A stretch of DNA of 64,000 nucleotides from Epiperipatus broadwayi (lineage: Eukaryota > Onychophora > Udeonychophora > Euonychophora > Peripatidae): the NCBI GenBank assembly GCA_028023455.1, contig JAQFVV010000020.1, positions 10,275,092-10,339,091 on the forward strand, written 5' to 3'. The first letter of the stretch is position 1, and every line of letters starts with the position of its first letter. Made by a program: the position numbers and the translations under genes. Under the pieces are notes generated by a model. That model made no database searches. It was not told where the DNA came from and was given only the letters and a program-made list of their open reading frames with translations. Below, piece by piece: positions 1 through 12,260 of the stretch.

Positions 1-3000
1 GTATATGACTTAAGCCAAATAAAAAATGTTGGTGCAGCTCAAATGTATCTTGTGGTTATTTTTATTTTTTCTACATATTTATTAATTTGTTTGAAATATG
101 AGACTGTTAAATAGTAACCAAATATATGTTTGGATATGTCTGCTTGCCTATCATTGAAAACTTATTATGATTTTAATTTTTTTTAAAAAATTCTACACTT
201 ATACTTGATAATAGAAATGTTTTTATTTTCTTGGTTTTTAGTATATGTCTAGTTGCAGACTTCATACTGGTAATTTCAATTTGTTTTCATAGCACATCTC
301 AGATTCACAATTCATCAAATTTATGTCTTTAAATTAATTTTGAAATTCTTTTAAGTAATGACCAGAATATTTTTCAGCTGGAATGGGATTGGATCTTTCA
401 TTTTTTTTTTTCAAAAAGAAACATAATGAAGCTTTAAATATAGTACATATTTCTGCTTCACCTAGTGCCAATGTCATCAGCACTAGTCTGGGTTTGAACC
501 CAATCTTTATTAACTGACACCCATCTCATAATAGGTGGTAGTATATTTTAAGCAATATTATAATCTTTTATATTTCATTAATCTTATTTTATAATTAAAA
601 CTAACCTTTTTATATTAGTTTATTTTTTTATATTTGTAAAAATGTATATTGTGTTTATTTTATAAAATTGAATTGAATCCTAGATATCTATAAAATGTTA
701 CAAATGTTTCAAATTCTTTATTAAAGTTCATTTTTCTTCAATTAATCAGTTGGTAACATTTTATATTTATCTTTTAATCAATGTACATTTGAGAATCAAT
801 TATTTAAACAATGTAATATTTGTAAGAAACATTTTGTAAATTTCTATTTAAGTCTAAGTCAAATATCAGTTTGAAAGTCATTGTACCAAATTCCTAAAAT
901 TTTTCTGAATAAAATCTACATTTTTTAATCTAAACCTTAATTAAATAGGCTTTGTTAATACAATGACTGATAAACTTAATATGCTTGTTGTTGTTTTTTT
1001 TTAATTATCAAATCAACCCTTGGGGCATGTTCATGCAGAATTATAGATTTCCCTCCAAAGCAGGCACCAACCTCAGAGAAACACTTAGAGTGATTGCAAT
1101 TGGCAGTTGTCACTGTAGATTCAATTCTATAGATAAAGACCAGAACACATAAATAGTGGAAAATTTGATAAGGATTATTATTTATTGAGTTATTATTGAA
1201 GAGTTCATTGAAGAGAAGTAATTAGTATATATAGTACAATGTGCCAAAGAATGACTGGCTAAAAAGATCGACCGTTGCTTTCCGGAGCTCTGTCCCACCA
1301 ACTCATCAATGCCATCCAGTGCTTTCAACATCTAGCCTGAGACTGTACTGTGTCAAGGAAGCCTGAAATGATCTGACTGTATAAATGCCTGTGTCAAGCC
1401 ATGGAACATTTCCCAATAGGTATATTATTATAATCTCCAATTTGCCGCAAACCACTGATTCTATTTTACTTGTTTAAATCAATGTTAATTTATATTACCT
1501 ATATCTGTTTATACAACTTAGTTTTAAAATATGTCTTAATTTTTTTTCTCTTAAATTTAAAATATCAATTCTTCTAAAATCTCACATTATTTTGATGCAG
1601 CAAATTTAAATTAAATTTTGTTGGTTTATTCATAATATTGACTTTCTGAAACTGCCAAGTATAAAAACTCAACGAGAAACTAGCTTTAAACCCTTCCTCT
1701 TATTTCTCCATTTAAAATCATTACAGGAGACTTATTTCTCTTAAATTAATTAATAGAAAAGCTCATTTAGTTTTGTACCTCTTATATTATCAATTTTATT
1801 TTAAATGATTGAAATTATTTTAAAAGTATCTTATTAGTACCTCCAATTTTAAATAGCCCTGTAATTATTTCTGAAAGAATAAAGAATTTTAATAAATCAG
1901 TTAAGTAAATCTATTACGCTTTCTGTAAAACATATATCTTGAAAGAAAATTGTTGAAATCATTTTATCAGTACATGCTTCATACATATATATTTTATTCG
2001 TCAAAAAAATAGTAAAAAAAAAATCGATGTATAATTTGTTATGCTGTATATTTGTCAAATTTTACCATAAGTGAGTTTGATATCCAATGTCCCGTCTATG
2101 TTAATTAAAGACAATCTTATTTGTAATCTTTGATAAACTATTTAATAACTTACTAATAAATGAAATATTTGAAAAGTGTGGAAAACAATTTATAGTCTAA
2201 ATTTTAATTCTTGCCTTCCCCTTTTATATTATGTTTTATGATTCATTAATGACCTAAGGCTTCTGGGGACTTTCTATCATGTCAGGGAGCCGATTATTTT
2301 AATCAGGAATTAAGTTATTATTTTCGTTAGTGATACTCTATCTATATATCTTAGGCATTATGTATTTATAGCTACTACCATTCATTTATTATTACTATTT
2401 TGCTTTGCTAATTACCTCTTAGGACCTTCAGAATATGAAATATGACCAGTCCAACCTTTTACTTTCCCTCAAAGTAGATGTAGTTCATACCAAGGGATTT
2501 TTTTCAGGCATTGCCATTAAGATGTGTATGGGAAGTCCAGCACATCAAAATATTATGATTATTTAGACATGTTTTGGCTGGAGGGCCAGCATTTCTCATC
2601 ATCTAGTTGTATTTACTAGGAATTTTCTTTAGCAAAGTCACCCAGAGGTTCATAGCAGACCTTATTTATTTTGTTGTAATCTATAATAGCATGCTGCCTT
2701 CTTCATCATTTTATATCTTTATTTAGCAAACCTGAAGTGCTCTCTGCCATGATGGCATGTCCTTCACAAACAAATCCCAATTAATTAAATCTGACTATAT
2801 GATTGTCAATTATTTATTTAAGAACTACTTTGCTTTCCACACTCATTATAGAAAACTGATTTAAATATAAGTGTTATAAATGCACATCTTTCATATCTTG
2901 TTATCTATCTATATTTATATATAAAATAGATTCGTTTGTAATCTTTTAAAGAGGGCTAATAATATTTTTTTGCTGATTGGTTTTTGGCAGACCAATTAAT

Positions 3001-4566
3001 AAACTTTTACATTGTTGTCAAAGCCATATCAAAATGAATTAAATAATTCAAACAAGTTGTATAAACAAAATCCAACTTATTTTGTAACTAAATTTCTTAA
3101 TAAATTCCTGTAATATTATTTTAAATTAGCTTGGGTTGTCATCACTCTAAATCTCTAAGGTTAATTACTCTATTTATTTATAATATTTCCTTGATTTAAT
3201 TCACTTCTTTATAATGTTGCCAGAAAGAATTATCATTATTACGGTCCAAATCATTAGTAATCAATATCCAATCACCTCATCACAAACATTATCCATTAGT
3301 CAGAGAGGCAATAGTTCAGGCAAATAGGTTAGGATTCACCCTTGCCCTGACATCTGTATCTTGTGCAGGTTGGATTCAATGTACTTTTGCTTGGATTATT
3401 GGTCTTGTTGAATGAATACACGATTTTGACCGGCACAATAAGTTTGTTTGGAAACTAATCATTTGGAATCAATAACTAAAATTCTTCATCTTACAAATTG
3501 TTCTCTTGAGAACATCCATGGATAATCAACACTTAGGCTGTTGAAAATTGAAAAAGGCCAAGCAATATAACTTATTTTTTATTCTTTTAATAAAACTGCA
3601 TACTATTGATACAAGAACTGCTATAGCATTTTACTTATGCTACTTTTATTTACTTAGATAGAGATACCCAACTATTTTAATTGTTACTTACTTTTGATCT
3701 ACATAAGTTGACTGTGGATTCAGTAATATGATTTCTTAAACAAAATAATTGAGTCCTGAAATGATGAGGAAAAAATTCAATTTGCAACTAACTTGACAAA
3801 CAATCAACTTGTCTAGTTTCTGCAAAGTCTCACTCAGTAATACATAAATTAAGCCAATTTTTATGCTAATTTTCAATAACTTGTTTAGTCATTTTGAAAA
3901 AGCTCCTGTTGAGTGTCATCAATTGTATAATGAGATATTAACAGGATTATTTACAATCTGTTAGGAAAACACTATTTCAGTTTAACTGACAGATTAATAT
4001 TTTAATATAAAAATAATTATAAGTACAAAATATCAATACATCACAATACTGCACAAACTCAGCAATTACATTAAAAAATTATAAAATTAATTTTAATTAC
4101 CTCTAAAAAAATTAAAAAACCATAAATAGAAAAAAGAAAATTGCTCAATGAAAAATAAAAGAAAGAAAATAAAAATAGTTAGAGATTTCTAAACAAACAG
4201 AGATATTAATTATAGTAGTCTCCCATACACATTGTGTTTAATTTAAAACATTTGTGTTGATATTTAAAATCATGAAAAATAGTAAACCCTATATTCCCTA
4301 TGATAGAATTTAACTTTTAAAATGTACAAATTAAGACATTAACAAAAATAATTAGCTAAAAATAAAACAAATATAAAACAAAACAAAACAATAGAATAAC
4401 AAATTGAAAGCAACCACATCACTGACTTTGTAGCAAGATGAGTAAATATGTGACTGAGACATGATTCATAATGATTCTTACACAAGTTTAGGATGCATAA
4501 AATTTATGAATATAAATCTAAATTTCTAGTCATCGATATATTTTATTAATATTTTTTTAAATTGGG
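1..4566. other. AT-rich DNA, no gene recognised
   Basis: No coding frame of convincing length or composition and no repeat with clear ends is visible. The stretch at about 1010-1420 is less AT-rich and more complex than its surroundings, as is 2410-2680, but neither translates into anything I recognise on either strand. This could be intron or intergenic sequence with fully decayed repeats. Confidence 0.6.
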
Positions 4567-5034
4567 ATATATATATGTGCTCTGCGCACAGGTAATGAAG
4601 CTATTAATAAATTGTCAAAATTTTTACTGCCAAGCAGTTTCGGGACAGTCTACAGTCCCATATTCATGGCGAGTTATTCTGTTAATAACTGTAAAACTAT
4701 GCAAATTTATGTGCAGATGTTACGTGGATCATTTACGAGATAGGGAATAGCAGGCCTCTCTTCTGTTGATTGCCGATGGGTCAGCCGCAATGAAGTAAGC
4801 TTCCCTAACTTTACGTTTGGTGTCATTTGTTTCAGAGCAAACGACACTGGCTGTGGTAGGTAGAAAAGCATGTCCAGAGTTTCTCTCATGTTCGACAAAA
4901 ATCGAATTACCTTCATACTTTGTTTTGGTTTTATTGTAAAGGTATCGGTGTTGAGCTACTCTGGTGGCTTGGCAGTAAAAATTTTGACAATTTATTAATA
5001 GCTTCATTATCTGTGCGCAGAGCTCATATATAAA
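4567..5034 (-). mobile_element. Penelope-like relic inside inverted repeats
   Basis: Near-perfect inverted repeats of about 66 bp (4568-4634 and 4967-5033; they include CTCTGCGCACAG and the GCCAAGC/GCTTGGC inner ends) enclose a more GC-rich core. The core encodes part of a GIY-YIG endonuclease on the minus strand (see the separate entry). Inverted terminal repeats around PLE coding sequence fit the known pseudo-LTR habit of PLEs. On the minus strand, the inner end of the low-coordinate repeat is preceded by a GGGAC...GTCCC hairpin followed directly by GAAAC. That resembles hammerhead stem II, but the CUGANGA box is not intact. Confidence 0.6.
4729..5007 (-). pseudogene. GIY-YIG endonuclease fragment of a Penelope-like element
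   Basis: A 92-codon open frame whose first 13 codons come from the inverted repeat. The rest matches the second half of the PLE GIY-YIG domain in pattern: FVEHERNSGHAF, corresponding to the conserved H...GH, then a segment like TASVVCSETNDTKRKVREAY. The last contains the R-K-x-x-E stretch that carries the catalytic glutamate in this family. The N-terminal GIY and YIG motifs are missing, replaced by repeat sequence. It is therefore a fragment that cannot cleave DNA unaided. A full PLE ORF has an RT upstream of this domain, and none is present here. The family call rests on motif recognition only. Confidence 0.6.
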
Positions 5035-5713
5035 TTTATTTAAGCGTTAATGAAGTAAAATCTTAACTATTTAAATTGGGATAGTGAGTCTGCAGATCAA
5101 TTTTAAATTAATAATTAACTCATAAAACATAATATCAAATTATGCATATTATTTCCACATTGCATACAATGCTATCATATAAATTCTATTCTCAGAGAAT
5201 TTTTTTGTGTGAATAATTAATGAGTTTCTGCATTATTATGTTATATTTGGGAAATCTAACATAATAGTATTTCAAGAATACTCTTCATTCTATTATAATG
5301 CTATCTAGCATAAGTTGAATAATTAATGAATACTAAATAGTAGAGGTTGTTTATATTATATCCCTCAACAGCCTGGTTTCTACATTTTATTTTGATTAGT
5401 AAAAATGCACTTTATTATTCCAACTTACAATATGTGGTTCTAGAATAGGATGAAGAAAATTGCTCTTCGAAATATATGAGAAAGTCATATGATATTGTGT
5501 ATATCAACATCACTCGATCAATGTATTTGGGTATTATTAATAAATTTTTATTATTTTTGTTGATGAAGCATATTTAAATCCAACAAACCACATTTATCTT
5601 TATACTTACATGAAAATCAATTTTTGACATTATTTGTAATTTTTGAGGCATGATGTATATAATTTTCAATAAATCAAACTTTAAATTTACGAATACTCAA
5701 TTTTAAATTTTCG
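5035..5713. other. AT-rich spacer
   Basis: Nothing recognisable between the PLE relic and the SINE. Confidence 0.5.
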
Positions 5714-5727
5714 AAGGATACCATTTT

Positions 5728-5823
5728 TTTTTTTCCATATGTCAAAGCATTGACCAGGAAGCAAACCTGTGCCAACTGCATGGAAGGCAGCTACACTAAT
5801 CGCTAGGCCATCTATGCTTGACA
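5728..5823 (-). mobile_element. tRNA-Gly(UCC)-derived short SINE
   Basis: On the minus strand this reads TGTCAAGCATAGATGG, then A-box and B-box sequence of a glycine tRNA with the anticodon loop region CTGCCTTCC, then TTTGACATATGG and an A-run. It is flanked by a 14-bp direct repeat (AAGGATACCATTTT at 5714-5727 and 5824-5837), a clean target-site duplication. At about 95 bp there is no SINE body beyond the tRNA and a 12-nt tail. The six bases before the tRNA (TGTCAA) pair with TTGACA after it. Confidence 0.85.
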
Positions 5824-5837
5824 AAGGATACCATTTT

Positions 5838-6354
5838 AATTCAAAAATATAGCACTCTGAAAGCATTTAAAAGCAAAATAAATAAATAAATTATCATAAT
5901 TAAATCTGTAGTTCATGCCTTCATATTGCTAAATAATATTTAAAATACAATATTTCATATGTTGATATATAAATATGAAATTTTAAATATCTTTATTTTA
6001 TCTGTCTGTTCAACTTGAGAGATGTTTGAATGAAAGTTTCGGGATCTTAACTAAGAAAACTGATAAAATCCTTCAATATACTAACAGGTTTTAATACTCG
6101 TAAATACCTTCTTCATCCATTACTTTGGATTCAAAATATCATATGTAAATAGAGAGATTTACAATTTACAAAACTATCAATTACAGTTAGACATTTATTC
6201 AGATGAATACCACAAAATTTTCAATGATTACTAGTAGATCAAATAATTAACCACTCCTATCATTCTTCATTCTTAATATAGATATCTTCTATTTAGCTAA
6301 ATAAGTACAACTGAAACACACAGGATTGTTATATACCTGTGTTTACATATGTAA
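5838..6354. other. AT-rich spacer
   Basis: No feature recognised. Confidence 0.5.
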
Positions 6355-6887
6355 TATATATGGTATATGGGCACAGACTTTCACACGACCCACCACTTTC
6401 ACCATCTCATAACACTGATACACCCGAACACATACATGTTGAAAAGCCTGTGTGTTTCAGTTATTACATAGTAGAGATGTCTGCCCATCCCTTGTACATG
6501 TATTAAATGGATTATGTCCTGTACATGAGGGGTCAGATTGACCTTAGGTCAACATGGGTATAACAAGAATCTCAGCCTCAGGGTGGCCTTTGAGCATTCC
6601 ATCATCAGATTTTCGATTGGATGGACGGTTGAAGAGTTGGAGTGTGGAGTAGATTGAAGCCAGTCCATTAAAGTAGAAGGATTGGTTATCTTAATATATA
6701 TCTGAGCACTTATTGCATATATGTGTAGAGATGGTAATCTGGACCAAGTGATGATTGCTGGTTTAGCATGAAATACATATATTGGTGATTGTTTATCTCT
6801 TCGACATATGTGTGTTCAAGTGTATCAGTGAAATGAGATAAAGTGGTGGGTCATGTGAAAGTCTGTGCTCATATACCCTATATATTA
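6355..6887. mobile_element. Inverted-repeat element, family IR-530
   Basis: Arms of about 90 bp (6355-6446 and 6798-6887) are imperfect inverted repeats sharing GCACAGACTTTCACA and ACCCACCACTTT, with roughly four in five bases matching. The interior is non-coding. A reverse-orientation partial copy lies at 53392-53722 and matches over its full length, so this is a dispersed family. No TSD could be assigned. It could be a MITE or a PLE-derived foldback. The core contains CTGATGA on the minus strand but no GAAA partner at hammerhead spacing. Confidence 0.65.
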
Positions 6888-9077
6888 AATCTGATCTTGT
6901 TTTTTTCTTTTTTTAATTTTAAAAAGAAATGTTTTAATGCATAAAAACAAGTATATGAATTCTTCTGAAGTAGAATTTTTTGAAATTTAAGTTTCATATT
7001 TAAAATAGTTCAAGTTTATGTGTTTTTAAAATTAATTTTAAGCAGAATTATACTTAAAAGAAAGAATTCTTGAAATAAAATTTTCCAGTTGCACTTTTCA
7101 GACTGTTTATCCTTTTGGAATTTATTTTCTCATGCCCACCCACCCCTCTCCAATTAAACTAACTTTGCTGGAAATTTTCGATAAAACAATATCATTTGAA
7201 AAATTAAAAAGTCTGTTTATAAATGTTCAACCTTTTAACATCATTGAATTGAAACATAACAATGGTACAACAAATAACTGTGAAATTAGATTAAATTGAA
7301 CACCTTTCATCAGCATGATGGTAGAATTTTGATTCAAAAGACCAGAAAAATAATGAAAATAATAGGAGAGAAATCTTAAGGTTTTTAGCAACTCATTTAT
7401 ATTTTATTGCTAACTTATTAACTTATGTATTCACAATTTTAAAATTTTTGAAGAAATCAATTGTATCAGACTTATGCCCTTCTAAATGTTCGGATTAAGG
7501 ATAGATGAATGGAAGTTGAATGAAGAAACACAAATGATTAATCAACCTAAATTTAATTTTCTAAAACTAGTTAGTGTCTGTGGCAACTAGATTCCACAAT
7601 TCCTAGTGTCTTCATTTCAAGCTCCCAAGCAATTAAGAAAATTGTAATTTTACCTCATATTTAATTATTTGCATTTGCTTATAAGTAATTATTTATCTAA
7701 CTTAATATGCAATATGAAATGCACACTTGCACATGTGTTTTATTTAATAAATATATAATAAATAATTACTGTGTAATAAAGATCTGTACAATGCAGGTGT
7801 AAGAAATTATTATACGCAAAATTATTATAAAAATCATACTCCAATAAATAAATTATTTTTTAGAATGAAATATTTCACATGAAGATATTTAATTATCTTA
7901 TTTTAAAGATGTATAAAATATTCAACTATCTAAATTTATTCATCTCTCTTTTCTGCTCATTTTCTATTTTTGTTTCAATAATATTTTTATTACTTCTAAT
8001 GCATACATTGATTACACAACATTAAGCATACATCAATTGTCAATCTTGAGGAGTTAATTGATATCTCTTGAGGTGTTGTCGGCTATTCTGCAGTAAATAG
8101 CCTATGTTGTTCAATATATGATGTTCTTTTCTTCCTTATTGCATTTAACAGTTTGTTAATTTTAAGGCTGTAACAATGTCTCTCGAATCCAGGAATATTT
8201 CCAATACTTTCTTTAATTAGTTTTGACTGTTGTAACAATTTCTATTTCTTTATTGTATAACTCTGTTTTTGCTACATTCCTAGGAATGTTTTTATATATA
8301 CATAGATATATTTGTAATGTATCTAATAAAATATTTGGATTATATTTTGAAAGGAAAAAATAGACAGGAAAGTACAAAATACATTAATAATTTTAACATT
8401 TTGGAAATTTACTCTTTCATATTAAATTATCAATAAAAATAAAATTACTAACTTTTTTCTTTATTTTTCTTACACGAAAATCAATGAAGATAAAATGCAA
8501 AAAAATACAATATCTTAGCAATATAAAAATGATTACCTGTAATATAAAGCACTTAATGTTTCTATTGAAGTGATATAATGCTTTGTAACTACATACAATC
8601 CTACAATGAAACTCAACCTATCACTTTTAGTACCAAATATCACATGATCTCCTGAGCAACAAATCATATGATTATTATTATTATTAATGGTAATGCCAAA
8701 GAGTTAACAATGCTAACTAGAAAACTAAAATTTAATTTATATATTATTTATTCTTATTATATTTTTTTTCTGAATTTTGGATAAATAAATAAGTGTATTT
8801 TGAGACGTGGCGGCCCCACTGCATTCCATTTTCAAAGATTGTATTGGATTAAAGGTACCTCAGTTTGTATTGTGGTTTCTTATTATCACATCCAATACTA
8901 AATGAAAGAGTGTATTATTTATTATTTATTATATATATATAGTGAGAGAAAGAGAGAGAAATGTGTTGCTGTGAATGCTCAGTTTCTGAAATAATTATTA
9001 ATTTTTGTCAATACTGTATATAATTCTATATATACTTCTTCCTTCTTCTTCAGTAATTTTTCTTATTCATATACAAC
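6888..9077. other. AT-rich DNA, no gene recognised
   Basis: No recognisable coding or repeat boundaries, only simple runs such as ATT near 8670-8690 and AG near 8940-8960. Confidence 0.5.
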
Positions 9078-9331
9078 TATATATCTTATTAAATAATCAC
9101 CATCTTCTTATATCTTTAAGCAAATAATGTTTATTATTATAATAACAGTTTTGACTGTTTCCCCGGAATCTTCTTCAGATCTCAATCTATTCCTTTACCT
9201 TTCCTTCAAGGTAAAGAAATAGATTGAGATCTGAAGAAGATTCCGGGGAAACAGTCAAAACTGTTATTATAATAATAAACATTATTTGCTTAAAGGTGTA
9301 AGAAGATGGTGATTATTTAATAAGATATATA
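9078..9331. repeat. 254-bp near-perfect palindrome
   Basis: Arms of about 115 bp are almost identical in inverse orientation, meeting near 9195-9215 at a short spacer. Each arm holds, read inward to outward, CTGAAGA followed 10 nt later by GAAACAGTC (plus strand 9231-9256; mirrored on the minus strand in the other arm). The boxes fit a hammerhead layout, but the 10 nt between them cannot form a normal stem II, so activity is doubtful. It is probably a foldback transposable element. Confidence 0.7.
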
Positions 9332-10009
9332 ATTTAATAATGCATATATATATATTAGATTGATCTGTTAAATGCAAAAATATTACTTTATTCTAAAAAG
9401 CAACTATATAATAAAAAATGTGCATAGTTAAGTATTTTACACACATGTTTATATATGTGAATGATTTGTCAGAATTCTTTATTTTTTGGAACATATAATA
9501 TTTTGGCGATAGTAGTCTTAAAGCATACTTTATTACAAATAAAAGATTATATTACATGATACATATTTAAATGTGCCATCCAAAGATCAGGACATCACAT
9601 TATATGCTTTCATATCCTAAATAGAAGAATTAATAAGTATAAAATCCAAACAGAATATTGAATATCTACATGAATTTACAGAAAAAACATTTTATATAAG
9701 CTAATATATAGTATAAAGAGCTTTTTAAAGTCTAACAATTATAGTGGTATTAGTAGGTTGACTAAACTCCATATAGCTGAAAAGATGTCATTCAGAGTAG
9801 AAGTTTGATTTCTGCTCTTTATTTTAGCTAGTTTCTTACAAAAAAGTGATTGAAGCTTCTGAGATGTAAGATTATAACAAAAATGACATCTTAGAAACAA
9901 TAGGGTAAAAGCATAAATGCAGTTATTTGTATATTAAGAAAACCTCTCTGCTTAAACTAACTATTAAATAAGTTGGAGAAGGGATTTGACATCTAGTAAT
10001 TGAAACCAT

Positions 10010-10330
10010 TATGCATCAATACATTTGCAGTGCTGGAAAATTATTTAAAAAGTGCTTTATAGTTTCTTCTTCCTTGTAACATAGTAAATATATTGAGTCT
10101 ATATTTGCAAAAAGTATTATTCTTGGTAAAATCATTTCTTTAAAAAAAATCAAATATTTTGAATTTCCAAATACCAAAATTTAAATCTTTAAATTATCTA
10201 TTCATTAATAAATAAGTCTAGATTGTAGTGGATTAATTAGTTCTTCTTTATGTACTATTATATATGCATCCCAGAATGCAATTTTTGTTGCAAATGATTT
10301 TTGATCTGGTATAATGTATTTAACTATGGA
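10010..10330 (-). pseudogene. Decayed LINE ORF2 C-terminus
   Basis: Minus-strand translation, with frameshifts, gives a segment ending CYKEEETIKHFLNNFPAL. This has the layout of the C-terminal CCHC zinc knuckle of LINE proteins (C-x2-C, EET, H-F-L-x-x-C), but two of the four ligands are lost. No intact reading frame remains. The assignment rests on one short motif and is tentative. Confidence 0.35.
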
Positions 10331-10639
10331 TGTGATTAAATCTTTAATGAAAAATTTTTTGCTGTTGGTGGTATATTTGATAGATTAATCAGAATAAAGC
10401 TTAGTGCCACATGGTAAATCTGGTGATCACATTTATGACTCTCTGAAGATGGTATATTGAGATGCAGTGTAATGAGAGATCATTGGGTTTGGCACATTTT
10501 TGCACTGATTTGGTACGAATAGATATTGTTTTCTTGTTTCATACATATATTTATTGCATAGTAAATATATATTTTTAATGACGGATGTAGTATACTTGAT
10601 AGTAGGCATACAGTAGGTGGTTCTGAAAAGATCAAAATA

Positions 10640-11045
10640 TTAACGAGAAACACTTTTACATATGCTTTAGATGAGTTGTGTTTTCTAAAGAAGTGAGGAG
10701 TTTACTTTGGATTTCAAATCTCATAGTATTTGCAGAAAGATAAATGATGGAATCTATGAATTTATGTGGTGAGGCAATGAAAGGCGAATTTGTTTTATTT
10801 CGTGGAAGAATGTTCCACGAAGATAATTTTTCTTTGTTGAATTTAAGACAGCATTTTTCTGTGTTGTTTAGAATGCCAACTAATTGATCAATATATTTTT
10901 ATGACAGTAATAAGATGACTAAGACATCCATATATGTTGTGTAATTAATTATTTGATCTACAATGGAGCTATAAATATCTGGTAGTTTATTTTGTATGTT
11001 TGATAATACAGGCGCCAGTAGTTTGACATTTTCCATGTTAGATCT
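10640..11045 (-). pseudogene. Reverse transcriptase fragment, probably Penelope-like
   Basis: Reading the minus strand from 11045 down gives, in order, LAPVLSNI, TTYMDVLVI, KFNKEK, then a stretch with IIYLSANT and QSKLLTSLENTTHL. This order matches the RT of Penelope-like elements: the P-L-x-P-x-L-x-N/D-I motif, the Y-x-D-D catalytic box (second aspartate replaced by V here), the thumb start, and the region before the linker to GIY-YIG. There are stop codons and at least one frameshift, so it is dead. LINE RT is the main alternative. The APVLSNI plus YMD spacing favours PLE. Confidence 0.45.
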
Positions 11046-11049
11046 TAAT

Positions 11050-12130
11050 ATATTTAGAAAGAATATATTATGTGTATTTATTTGTATGTATGAATGAGAG
11101 AAAACAAAATAAACGTCTTTAGATTCTTTTACTATTGTAAGACTGATTTCTTAAATAATGTATTATATCAAATAAATCTAATATTAAAACAAATGCTTAT
11201 ATCGGAAAATAATAATAATATAAGATAGCAAATTTTTAGGCAATAAAATAATAGCAAATTACAATTTGATTTATCTAAAACTTGTACTTTACTTACATAT
11301 ATCTGATATATATGTAATTCTGTAAACTATTTGTTCTCTTCAAAAAGGTGATTAGAAATTTTAATCTCATTGTTAAAAAATCGTAACAAAATGGCGGTGA
11401 AAAATAGTTTTTAGATAGATTACATTCAACTGGAAAAATAGAATAAATAAAGATCTTAAGATGAAATCTGTGACTTAAAATGAGTAATATGCCCAGAATA
11501 TACCGGCCAAAACAGAAAAATAAGATCTTCGTAGTAATTATCAGCTATTATTGCAATATATTTCTAATTACGATTAATTGCATATTTTATTTTCTAAAAA
11601 GTAAAGCACAGTTTGAAGCTCAGAAAATAACATAGTGTAGAACAAAAAAAAAGCCTTCTCTGTTCTGTTTACTTTATCAAAATATATATATTATCACTTA
11701 GGGTTTCAACTTGCAGCCTGTTCCTCTTGGCAATTTTAAAAGGTTATTTAAGCTAAGTGATTTTCATTTAGAATACAACTCACTCTTCTATTTCCGAGTT
11801 TTTCCGAGTTTCAAGGTTTCTTCAGTTACAAAATCGGCAGCTTAAGGACTTTCAGTCTTTGTTTCCTGGAATCTTCTACGACAGATATGGTTAAAATCCA
11901 TTTAAAGTTTTACCCTTTTCATTAATGAACTTTAACAGTTTTAAAGTGGGCATTATTTTTATAAAACGTTTTGAAATCATGATTCTTTTTGGTAATAAAA
12001 ATAAAAATGTAATAAATTATTTATACATGTGTGTGCATTTACATTTATTTTATAATGTCTCATCTACTCCAGAATATGAATAACTATAATTTTTATTTCA
12101 ATATTTAAAAAAATATTTAATAACGAAAAA
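11050..12130. other. AT-rich DNA, no gene recognised
   Basis: Nothing recognisable. A tandem CCGAGTTTTTCCGAGTTT doublet occurs near 11796-11813. Confidence 0.5.
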
Positions 12131-12131
12131 A

Positions 12132-12260
12132 ACAGTAGTGCTCACATCTTGGGTTCGAATCTAGGCTAAATGAAAACTTGGAATTTTTTTCAGATAACCA
12201 GCTTGAAGCCAATCCTTAGAATCATCTTAACTATTTTACTACTCTTGCTTTTAGAATCAA
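12132..12260 (+). mobile_element. Possible tRNA-derived SINE relic
   Basis: A B-box-like GGTTCGAATCT at 12152-12162 is followed by TTTTTCAGATAACCAGCTTGAA and a TACTACTC-containing tail. The same tail pattern recurs near 30755-30825, and a related B-box context (TTCAAATCCAGGCTAAGT) recurs near 62768-62790. This suggests an old dispersed family. Ends and TSDs are not visible. Confidence 0.35.

Noticed and set aside
6594-6615. Hammerhead in the IR-530 element (CTGATGA on the minus strand)
   Set aside because: No GAAA box at the expected distance after a pairable stem in either copy.
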